Positions 24,801 to 37,028 of a stretch of 64,000 bases of DNA are shown here, piece by piece (position 1 is the first letter of the stretch; each line of letters starts with the position of its first letter). This stretch comes from Onchocerca volvulus (lineage: Eukaryota > Nematoda > Chromadorea > Rhabditida > Onchocercidae). Where the stretch lies: the NCBI GenBank assembly GCA_000499405.2, contig HG738137.1, positions 14,749,661 to 14,813,660 of the forward strand, in the 5' to 3' direction. Under the pieces are notes generated by a model. It saw only the letters and a program-made list of their open reading frames with translations, did no database searches and was not told the DNA's origin. The translations under genes and the position numbers were made by a program.

Positions 24801-27800
24801 TCGACATTTTTGTTGCATTCGTTCCCACCAATGATAAAGCGGTGCCATAACCAAATTATAATCACCCATCATATAATCACCATCCTCTTCCGTTAAATAT
24901 TTGCATAATGATAACGATTGATTTGGTTCCGCGGCGCTTTCTCCTGATGATTGCAGATGTTCTGAAGAAGCAAAGCAATACTAAATAGAAATACTCTAAC
25001 ACGGACAAAGCAAAAAAACAAAATAGCAGTTAGCAATTAAGAAATATATTATTGAAGACAAAAAAAAACTGACAGATGACAAAACGACAAAAAATAAAAA
25101 AAAAACAATAAGGTGGTGTTAGATAGAGCAAAAGAACGATAAGGAGCATTATCACAGCAATATTTCATTATTTTTACAGTGCAATATCTAAGTATAGCGA
25201 TTATTTTTGCAAATAATAAAAATCATCCAAAATATATGTCTATTTTGTTAAACTTTTGAAATTGGTACAAAAAAGAATAAAACTGATACAAAAAAAAAGA
25301 AAAGGAAAATACAATTAAAAAAAAAAAAATCCTCTCTTGTTAGTTATAAGATTTGAGCCAATTTCAAGTTCTTATAATATTTTGCAGTGTAAAAGAAACA
25401 AGATAAATGATTAGACAAGAAAATGATATGGAGATTTATACAAATCAAAAATGCGCAAAATAAGGATGCACGAATTTTCTGAGATAAATTACGATCTTTA
25501 TATCAACGAGCAAATTTAAATAGATCATGAAAAAAAAAAAAAGAAAAATCAATAAGTAACATAAATATTTTTCTGTGTATGGGAATCATCATAAACAATT
25601 GACTGATGATATCAGTGATGTATATCTGTCGGAAAAATCGAAATAATTTTCTAAATGTTGCAAAATAATGTAAAACAAAAAAAAAAAAAGAATTGTGCTG
25701 TAAAAATTTTTTCTATTTGGATCGTTTTTTCAATACATGTAAATTGCTTTAGATTATACGTCCTGAACACATGCTAAAAACCTATCTCATAAGCATTTGA
25801 CAAATTCAAGTCATATGTAAATTCTTTTGTCGTGAATTTAGTGATGAAAAATTATTTTTTATAAAGCCTTTCCACGATAAAGAATTCATCTCATTTTACA
25901 AAATGTCAACATTTTCTCATACTGAGTGATGAATCATCTGTTATCTAATTTACAATCATGTAACATGTAAAATTACGCACATCCGTTGTGCCAATTTGTA
26001 ACAAAAAATATATCGCAATGTTACAATCTCTCTTACACCGATTGAGAAAGCTATGTAATTTCCATTTTTGTATTCTGTATGCCACAATCCCTTATCTAGA
26101 ATGTATAAGGAAAACTATCTTTTTGCTGTTTGCTGTTATAATTTGTAATTTGGTTAATTCATCGAATTTGGTTAACTATCTTCCATTTCATATTTTATAT
26201 CGCGATCATCTTCTACTATTCCGTAATTAAATTTCTGAATGTTAACAATAAATTTACAAAATAATTGGCCAATAATCAATAATCAGTTCGACTCAGAGTG
26301 TAAGGATTTTCTTTTTCGCTCTACCAACTCAAAGAATAAAATAAAATTCATGACAATATCTGGCAAAAGAATTACTGATGAGAATATGATATATAATAAT
26401 TCAAAAAAATTTTACAGATGAATGAAAGTTTTTGAGAAATGGGAAGCGAAATCATCGATTATTGAGACAATTAGATGCGACTTAAAATTAAAAACAATCA
26501 TCCAAACTGTTGCTTTTATAAATACGGTAAAAGTTGTAGAAGGACTTAGTATTAATCATTCTATTGTTCTTCGGTACGTTGGAACAAAAAGTTATGGTCA
26601 CTATTTGTGCAGTATAGTTTTCTGGAATTAATATGATTAATTTGATTGTACAAAAAACTGTAAAACTTCAATTGGCATTAATCAACAAAAAAGAGCCTAA
26701 TTCTTTTTCATGACAATATCGGATCAACATCATATAACTAATGATTCGAAAGTTGGACAGGTTGGACTACGAAATTTTATCTCAAAATTACGATATTCAT
26801 TTAACATTTCACAGCATTATTTTTGCAGTAAAATTATTTTTACAACGAGAAAGTGCAAAAAAATACTTTTCGAGGTTACGTTTAATCCCGAAGCATAAAT
26901 TTATATATTACAGAAATATAAGCACACATGTTTCTCACAGACAAAAATGAAGTTAATTATCAACATATTTTGACTAATGAAAAAATGTTTCGAACTTAAT
27001 TATAATAATTTAAAATTTGTAGTCCAAAAATGCACGAACTTTTGTACCAATCTAGTTATTTAAATATAGCAATAATTAAGAATTCAGTGCAAAAATTATC
27101 TGCCTTTAAGTCATCCGATGAGTAAGACTAATGTATTACAATTGCTTACGATGAAATTTAATGAGAAAAAGTTTTCCACTCAAATTTATTGCAACATTTT
27201 TTCTAAAATTAAAATATTGGAATCATTTTAAATGGAATTACTGGGAAAGATATCAAAAATTTCTAAACTGAAGCAATGAATTAAAATAAATCCAAATAAA
27301 GAACACAACAGTAGCAATAGTATAATTAATAAGTAAATTTAGAATTTTTTTTTTTAAATAGAAAAAATTCAATAAAATCAAGCATTGATTTTACAATGAT
27401 ATTCCATTCATAATATCAATAAAATTTCTCTTGCAGTGGTGTCGCATGAATAATTCCTTTGGATTCTAAGAAAAAAAAAAAAAAAACAAACAAACAAAGA
27501 AAAAAGGAGAATAAAAACTTTACTATCGAACAGGATAATAAAAGAATTGAAAATTTAAATCTTGACTACTAAAATTAAAAGAAGTCTAACCAATATCAGT
27601 AGCCCCAAGTATTGCGGTAGTTGTAATAGTTCTATTTGCTGCGGAAGATTCATCATGACTTTTCTTGTGATATGTGGTACTTGTACTGCTACGACCTTTT
27701 GCTTTCCAACCGCTCAAACTGAAACCCAACGTGCCCAAACTTTCTACTTCGCTGTAGTCTGAGGCTGATATGAAACTGAAATATATTTCAACTGGAATAC

Positions 27801-30232
27801 TTAATGTTGTCGGAAATTCCGAGGATATGTGATCTCAAATTCAATTTCTTTCTATCATCTGTAAAATTTTATCTCTAATTTTGATTTCTACTCAATAATC
27901 TCCTTCCTTTTCAAACTTCCTTATATAATTCTGTGAGCAACTGTCTTAGTCCTACTGAAACAAGACAGTTGTGTTTCATAGTGATCCGTTACTGTTGTAG
28001 CCTGTAACCGTCAATAATTATTTTTTGGCAATTTTCCAATGTTATAAACGCGGGTAATATTTTTTAAATTTAATTCTATAATTTTCTTCTGAACTTCTGC
28101 CTCCTTGTCTTCTCGTGTTTTTTTTTTTTTTTTTTGCATTGTCATTATCAAGTTATAACATGTTTAGCGCGTATAATTTCTTTAAATAAAAGGTTTAATT
28201 ACCCAAGTTTGAGGTGCAACAAATCAATTCAATTCAACACAAAACGAATTCAATCCAACTCAACTCAATACAACCCAATTGACACACACTGGTGATATTT
28301 GATTATTGTTGGACATCACTCCCCACCATTCAGAAAAATTCCACGACATTAAATTGGTGTCAAGTAGCATTATCGTCAGTATTCAACCACCAAAAGCCAG
28401 GTTAGCCTTTCTTCTTAAAGAAATAAACTCCCTAGAATTCGAGTCTCCGGATCCAAATTCCCCATCAGATCAACAAGAAATCTTCTACACAACAAGGAAA
28501 GAAGTATTCGCAGACAAATTCTATAGAGTCCAATTATGTGTCAAGGAGCTTGAAAATGCTTACAAATGTCTAATATCATGATTGTTATTATAGTCGAAAA
28601 AAAAAAAAAAAAAAACTACAACTCAAATTGGCATTTAAATCTGAATATTGTTTACAAGAATTGAATAATGATTAAATTATTCTTACCTAATATCATCATT
28701 TTGACGTGGTACAGTTAACGTTCGTACAATTGAGCCACCACTGCTGAATGTATTAACCTTTCCCAATTCTACCGTATCACCACCGCTAGCACGATCAAGT
28801 GTTGTCTCCGAATGACTCATAACATTCGATCCGGTACGACGTTTGGTACTTTGTCGAATTCGACTGATAAAACTTGGCTGACAACCACTACCACCACCTC
28901 GACTACTAAAATATCTTGAAATTTCAATTTTTGTGAAATAAAAATTTTAAAATTTTGTGAAAGAAATAAAATTGGATAATAATTTTTTTTTTTTTTAAAA
29001 TAAAATTACAAATTTTTTCTTTTGAATTATTTATTTTGTTATTGAAGAATACATGCAAGGTTAGCATTTTCTTAAATTAAATTAGAAATAGAAATAAGAA
29101 GAATCTTATAACTGGTATCAATTTTAGTATTAAACGGAAAAATGAAAATGATTAATTTAAATTATAACAGAAATTTTTATATTTTTACCTATCATTCACA
29201 TTTTACTAAATTGAATAATTTATAATCGTTTTATACTGATGTTCAAAGAAACCTTGATTATTCAAAGTTAGACTTCAAAAAATTCAGAATCAAATTTAAC
29301 ACTATGTCAATTTTTTAATTTCAGTCTTCCTTATCAAAAATTAAAAGATTCAAAAAAAAGAGAAAAAAAATTGATTATTTTTTAATATATCATCACATTG
29401 GATTCTATTCTATTACAAAAAAGTTTGGACAAATCACCATAATTATTTAACAAAAAATTAAAAAAAAAAAAAGGAAGGAACAAAAAAACAAAAATGAATG
29501 ACTATTCTAATAAGTGACATTAATTTTTCAAAACATTAATCCACATGCCTTTTTTTGTATTGATATGTTAATTATATCATAATTTGGATTAAATGATGAA
29601 ATTTAAAATTTACGAAATCAAAATTAATTGTATTAATTATATTATCATTATTATATGAGGAAAATGGATGATAAGATAATAATTGCATGTGATGAAAGCA
29701 TTCCGATATCAAAATTCGGCAAAAAACCATGCACTAACATGCATTTGTGCGTTTATTGAAGCAATGTTGCATTGTATGCCAAAAATTTATGAATAAAATA
29801 TATCACTTTGTTGTTTTTCTTTAAAAATTGAAAATTAAATCAATAATTTCAATTAATCAATACAAGTTATTAAATTACATTAATTCATTTATCTTTTTTT
29901 CTTTTTTTTTTTATTTTTTTAGCATATATGCAATCATCGCATATATTTGTATTGCAAAAAGAAAAAAAAATTTCTTTTCGAATTTTTTTTTTTTTTTTTT
30001 TTTTTATGAACACCTTTGTTGTTGTTGTATTGTTTGTGCCGGATAATTCATTATAACAGCACTGTCTGAAATTCGTCTCATAAAATCCGTAACACTAGAG
30101 GTAGGTCTGGTGGAATTTCCGGTTTTCTTTAACCATTTCATGCATAATAAAGATTTCTTCTCCGGCCAATTATAATTTGTTGTATTGCGATGTCGCCCAA
30201 TTTCATCATCTCCATGACCTATTACGGCATAA
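21833..30232 (-). CDS. kqt: KCNQ exons 12-20: cytoplasmic C-terminal region
   Basis: Exons 12-15 encode the long helix A-B linker, rich in Ser, Arg and Gln ([36 protein letters not shown]), a likely phosphorylation-rich segment. Exon 16 holds helix B and the strongly conserved [18 protein letters not shown]. Exons 17-18 hold the coil ([20 protein letters not shown], then [17 protein letters not shown]). Exons 19-20 are an acidic, Ser/Asn/Gln-rich tail ending [13 protein letters not shown]. The assignment of exons 19 and 20 rests on exact phase agreement (K|LDNTFP and G|NSENSL) and coding-like composition, not on family similarity. Reading through the donors of exons 11, 12, 18 and 19 meets a stop within one to a few codons. 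Confidence 0.85.
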
Positions 30233-33200
30233 CTGAAAAGGTAAAATTTCGCTACGAAAACGAACGAACACAATATCAATCATCCCCATTCAACAAAAAA
30301 TTATTTAATTTAATTATAATTTGGATTATAAGAAAATTAATTTAATCCATTGATTAATATTTGAAACAAATGTAAGAAGCAAACATTATCATTATTCATA
30401 AGATTTTTTTTCATCAATGATAGCAAAATATAATAAAGATTATTTCGATTAAAATGAATGATAAAATAAATATGTTATAAATTGATAGCATAAAATTTTA
30501 TTCAATATATAACAAAAATTCTATTCTTTTATTTTTATCAGTGGAATTCATTTCTACAATAATGAATAACAAATAAATTGACCTTTCTTTCCCTTTGATG
30601 GAAAAATGTTAAATTGTTGCTGATTAAAATACCTGATAGCGATTTCTAATTATTGATCATACACATAACATGGAAAAAAAGGTTAGTTTATTTAAAATAT
30701 TTAAACTTGTTCATTTATAAATAACTTAAAATATAAACGGAAGTAACTAAGTTAACCTTTTTTTTTTTGGAAAGGCAAGTAAAGATAGATGGAAGCTAAC
30801 AAATTTCTAAAATTCTTAATTTTTTTTTTTTTTCTTTGTAGTTATTTGATTTTTATCGTCCATCTTCAAATCTATGTATTTTAATCATTTTAATAAAGCT
30901 TATAGCATAACTCAGTGAAATTTGATGTTGCATGAAATATGAAATTGAGGATGCGACAATCATGCAACACACAATTTTCGAAATCCACAGAAAATTTTAA
31001 AATTGGAATGCTCGAAAAATTTTGTAAAGCATGCAAAGAAAGAAGTGTGATAATTAAAAAAAAAAGAAAGAAAAAAAAAGCTATTAGGAATAAAATATTT
31101 TCGTTACAAAATATTTATTTCGAAAAATTAAAAATAAGTGATGACAGAAGAGAAGTGTTTTTTTTTTTTGTTTTTTTTCTATTAGAATAATTCAAAAATT
31201 GAATATAAATATTTATTAATCGAATAAAAATTAATAAACAAAAAATGTCTATATCTTATCAATTAAACTTATTATTAGGGAATATATAATTTTATGATTC
31301 CTTTTAAATTTCATTTTATTAATACAATTATTATCATTAATTAGTATAATATTCGATCAATAATATTATTATTTTTCTTTTTTTTTTTTTTTTTAAATGA
31401 ATAAAAATAGAAAATTTTTTTCGGTGAAAGAAATAAGATGAGAAGAATGGATTGATTTACTTTGGCGATTGTATTGTAGCCAGGTAAACACGCCAAGTTG
31501 CTATTGAACAACTTTCCGGTGTTGCAGCATAATGCCTCCACATGCATTGAATTAGTCGTGCAGCTGGCACGCGACGTCTAATTAAATGTTTTTGACGTTG
31601 ATGTTGCTGTACTTTTAGAGCAAATCCACTACCCAAGATACCCTGGAAAAAAAATTTTAAATAAATTGAAAAAATTAATCATCTATCGATAATTGTTTTT
31701 TCGTTTGTTGTTTGTTGTTGTTTATTACTAATGTTGCTAAAAGTAACCTATTAATTAGAATTAAATCAATTATAAAAAAAGAATGATACATAAAAGTTGT
31801 TGTAAAACTACCCAAGATACCCTAGAAAAAAATTTAAATTTTAAATTGAAAAAATAATTATCTATCGATAATTGTTTGTTTGTTTGTTTGTTTGCTTGTT
31901 TGTCGTTGTTTATAACTAATGTTGTTAAAAATCTATTAATTAAAATTTAATTAATTATAAAAAAAGAATGATACATAAAAGTTGTCATAAAATTTTCAGA
32001 AATTTCTTTTTTTTTTTTCAAAGATATCTGACCAAAAATTTTTATCGAATATTTGTTAATCAGAAAATTTAATTATCAAGTCAAGTAAGAATTATTCGTA
32101 TCAATTAATCTAATAATTTGAATTATGAAAAAGGATAGATGCTTATAAAATATTTTTAAGATTTTCGAAATATTTGTAAATAATAGAAGTAAAAAAAAAA
32201 GGAAAATTCAATTTTTTAGTATCAATTTATGAACGAAATTTATGCATTTTAGAAAATTTCTTTAAAGTTTTGTTTAAAAAAAATTTGTAATTCCCTTATT
32301 ACAATATGTTTATTATTTTGCACGCTTATTTGCGCTTATAGATTTAAAAATAAAAATAATTCCCATGTAATGATTTATTAAGTCTTTTGTGAAGATATTT
32401 GAATTCATAGAATTTTGAAACTGGAACAATTTTCTTCTCATCATATAATGAGTGCTTTGACAGAACATTTGCGCATATAGATTTAAAAGTGAGGAATAGC
32501 TCATTCATTATATTGTGTGCTTTAGAGGGACATTTACGCTTACAGATTTTAAAATGAAAACGAATAACTTACAGCAGGTAGAGCAAAAAATGAAATGCCA
32601 AGAAGGGCGCAAAAAGATGCGATCATTTTGCCAGGCCATGTTTCTGGTGTTTTATCACCGTAACCAACCGTCGACAATGTTATCTATTAATAAATTTTAT
32701 TTTATTTTATTTTTTTCCAGCTGTTCTGAATTATCATATTTGATTTGTACAATTTTTGTTCATTTTGTTAATTGTTTAGTGGTAAAAATTTGGTAGTAAT
32801 GAAAAATAATAAATAGGAAATTTACAAAATCAGAAAAAAAATCAATTTTATATACTGCAAAATTTTAAATTTTTATTATTCTTGATGTTGATATTAAAAA
32901 ATGAGAAACTTACCACACCCCACCAAAGAGCATCCGCAAATGTTGAATATTTCTCATTGGTACTCTTTTCACAAAGATAAACAAGAAACGAAGAAAAAAT
33001 AAGTCCGAGAAAACCAATATATAAAGTTGTGAGCAATTCCTAAAATGATTGCGTAAATAAGCAAAAATTTTGAAATGAAAATTACGGTAATATTCCAAAT
33101 GAATCATCTTTAAATTTTGTTTTTTTTTTCCGAAATAAAATGAAGGAAAACTGATTTTTGAATAATTTTTTATGGTAATTGATTTATAATGTTTTTCAAT

Positions 33201-36200
33201 ATATGTATTTATCATAATTTATTGAAAGTGCCAAGATTGTTTGTATTTGCATTTTATTCTTATCTGAAAAATCATTTTTCTTTTTCTTAAAAAACATCAA
33301 TGTTTTAAATATGCAATAAACTTAATTTCGCAAAATATTCAAGTAAATCTTGGTTGTCGCTTTTGATAGTTTAAGAATTGCCAAACCTGACGATGAGCCC
33401 AAACGACAGATCCCAGTAATTTCCATGTACCTGCTCGTCGATCTATGCGTAGCATACGAAGAATTTGAAAAAACCTTAAACCACGTATCGCTGATGCTGC
33501 AAATACCTGTAAATGAAAAGAAACGATTATAAATCAAAGTTGCAGAAAATTTGCGACATCTATAAGAACAAAATTTTGGCATAGAGTTTATGCTATTAGT
33601 TGAACTTCTCTATTTTTGTTATTGCGATGAAATACGACGAAGCAAAGTTGAATTTCCTGATTTGTCTTTCTTTGATTTTTGATTTCCTACAGTTGGCAAT
33701 TATATTGCGACGAAATAAATTTTGCGTTTCAGTCATTATGAAATTCAAAAAAAAAAAGATATTTAATACTGAATAAATAAAATCTCAGTTGATAAATTGT
33801 GAATTTTCCGAAAAAATAATATCGGAAGGAATAATATTTTTAGTTTTTAACGAGATGAAACTTTTATTTGCTCAATAAATGTTCTATGATTCAATTTTTG
33901 CGCTAAATCTCAATTAATGCCGAAAAATTCAAATCGTATATTATAAATTATCAGCGATTGCCGTGAAACACTTTCAACTGAAATATGAAACAATAATTTG
34001 AATAGCTGAAATTTAAATGGCACATATATCAATGAAGAGCAAGATTAATGAGGAAAATTTTTTTTTTAATTGGACAGAAAAACAAGCAGAATTAGCATTA
34101 GATTGCTTGTTGAGAAAATTTATCAAAAAATTTCTTTCAATTCATTTTCAGCCTTTTCAAATTACTGATTTTGAGGTATAACCAATTCCTAGTACTAAAA
34201 TATCGGATTAAATTATAGCTTTTTATTTTTACTGATATGGGAATTTTGATTTTCCGTAGAAAGTGCTGATTATATTTTTTGATTAAATTAATCGGAGCAT
34301 ATTTTCAATAATTCAATATATTTTAAAATACATAAAACGATAGAAACAATTCTGAAGGTTTTAAAATTTTTCCTTAACCGTAAAGTAGCGACAAATGTTA
34401 TTAGTCTGAAACATAAAAAAAAAAAAAAAAAAAAGTAAAAAAAAGAATAATTTCAAAATCATAAATTTTTACAAAAATCATAAATTTGTTCATTCTTCTT
34501 TCTATTATTCTTTGTCGAAGTAATTTTTTCTCTTCTGTCATAAAATTTGTTCCAATAAAGGAGATAAATGGAAGCAAAAAAAACTTTTGAAAATTACAAT
34601 AAAATAATGAAATATTGTAGTAATTCAAATTATAAAATAATTGTAAACTTTTTTTTTTAAATTCTTTCCGATTCCACTTTTTTTGTTCGAAGGAATTTTT
34701 TTTGAGAGAAAATATTGCTGAATTATTTTTTTAAAAAATTTCGAAATTTTAGAAAACTAACTTATTACGCTAAATAAACCTCAGTGACGATTACATAACT
34801 CGTTTATTCGGACCATCATTAATAGTTTAAAGAGAATGAACTGAATTTTTCTTTTTTTTTATATATTAATTTAAATTTAAATTTGAGAACAGAAGTTGAA
34901 CACATTAAGTAACAGTAAAACTGAAAAGATAAGGTGAATATAAATACTAAATTAATTTATTATATTTCTTTTTGAAAGGCTCTCAGCAAACTACTCTACA
35001 GTGAAAATAATGAAATGACTTATTTTGTTTTTAAGAAAAGATTTTTAAACAATTCCCATGCTTTTCAAAACTTTCTGAATGGCTTATTCTTGAATAAAAT
35101 TTGAAACTTGTCCGAAGCACATCGGAATTTTATTAAAATTAACAAAAATTAAACAATGATTCAAGCAGTGATTTGATGAAAATCGTTTGTGTACTGAATT
35201 TAAAATCCATATTAATGGTTTTCTCAATAACTATCCACTTCCATTATATTTTTTCTTTTTTATTAAGTGTGCAAGGGATTGTATTATTAAGAAAAGTCAA
35301 ACTTTCCTAATTTTGACACAAATTTTGAATTTCATCTCAATTTTTTTGAAAACAAAAGAATGAAAAAAGGAATGATTTATACGCCAAGAGATTTATGGAA
35401 TTGAATGAAATAACACAAAAAAATAGAATTCTTGTTGGACAATTAGAAAAATTTGTTGTGTAATTAATGTTGCCTAACTTACTAAAATAAAACTTTGTAA
35501 ATTGTAATTATTAATCAATGCTGTTTTACAATGAATTAATTGCTGCTAAATCCATCAGAATAAAAGTTTTTTGCAAATCGCAATTAAAAATTATTATTTT
35601 GATCAGAATTGCTGTTGCATATTGAAATTTTAATGTAATGTATTATCATTATTATTTAAATTCAAGAAATTTTTTGATCAAAATTTTTTCATTTTTTATA
35701 CAGTAAAACTCTCGTAGAATATTCTGAAATTTTAACTAAAACATTTTTTCCTATCCAAATTTATTCAGCATCAATGGCATTTTTTGTTATAGTACATTAA
35801 ATTTTTCAATTAAAACAACCATGAAGGATAAAAAAAGTAAAATTAGTTACAGCTTTTGCTCCATAATCCGTTGCTATAGAGAAATTTTTCAAACGAGAAA
35901 TTTCAACTACTTGAAAAAATGAAAATCATTAAAAAGCATTATTGTTGCTTATTGAAATTTCAGTATTATATATCATTATTATTTATTTTTAAAAATGTTA
36001 CAGTAATCCTATATTTTGCATTTATGAAGTATTAGTTTCCTTAGTTTTCTGAAAAACACTTGAAGTATTTTATAAATTATTTCATTAAAACGTTCAATAT
36101 ATATTTCGTTTTGAAAATTATTTTTTTTTTGCAAAAATTTCTGAAGCCAAAAATATGAATAATATAAATGGAAAGTTTAAGATAAAAAATATAATAAATT

Positions 36201-36984
36201 CTACAGCAAAGGAAAAAAAATAGTGTTTTAGACACCAAATAATTAGGTATTGCAATTATTGCGTAAATTATCGATTGAAATAATTTACAGACTATTATAT
36301 ATTTAAATGAAATGAAATGAAAGGCTATTATAAATTTAAATGTTGGATGAAAAAAAGAAAATTTCAAATTATTTCGAATATTTTATGACAGGATTTCAAA
36401 AGCTGATTCTTTTTTAAATAAATTTTAGTATTTATAATTAAGATAGAAAAATCGTTGCAAGTAATAAAATAGGAAACTTATTTAGTGTGTTTAATATAAT
36501 AATTATTACATTTTAATTGCCAATTTCTCAATTAAAAATTTGATTTTCAATAACTATTTATATATATGTTCATATTTTTTACAATTAAAGGTCTGAAACG
36601 ATTCTAAAATGCAAATTAACCGTCCGATTTCGGTAAAAGAAGAAAAGACTAATTGAACAATCTAGTAGCTAGTTTCTCCAGAAATTTCCCTCAGAAAAGA
36701 TGGAGTATGCCTTACCAAATATAACAGTAATGAAGCTGTTATATTTGGTAAGGCGATTGTGAGACAAAACGTTTTCATTCTGTTCTCAAACTTTCAACGT
36801 CTTGCTTGCTTGAATGATACGTAGACATTGAATGTGTGCTCCACGTACGTCATTTTTGATAACAGAACTGACGCTGGGAGAAGAACGAAATGTGGAGTTG
36901 AAAGTATAAGTCAATGAAAAAATTCTATTGAAATAAATTTGTATTATGCGATAATTAGCTCTATTAATGGAGAAAGAAGGGAAA

Positions 36985-37028
<44 letters not shown>

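Larger units (their letters stand above)
24962..27590. other. KCNQ intron 14, invaded by mobile elements
   Basis: A 2.6-kb intron. The first 850 bases are AT-rich with A runs. A diverged LTR copy (from 25828) and a decayed mariner-type transposase (about 26400-26910) follow. Nothing else is recognisable. Confidence 0.55.

Noticed and set aside
26239..26421. 60-residue + ORF as an independent gene
   Set aside because: It lies between the LTR and mariner remnants and shows no coding signal of its own.
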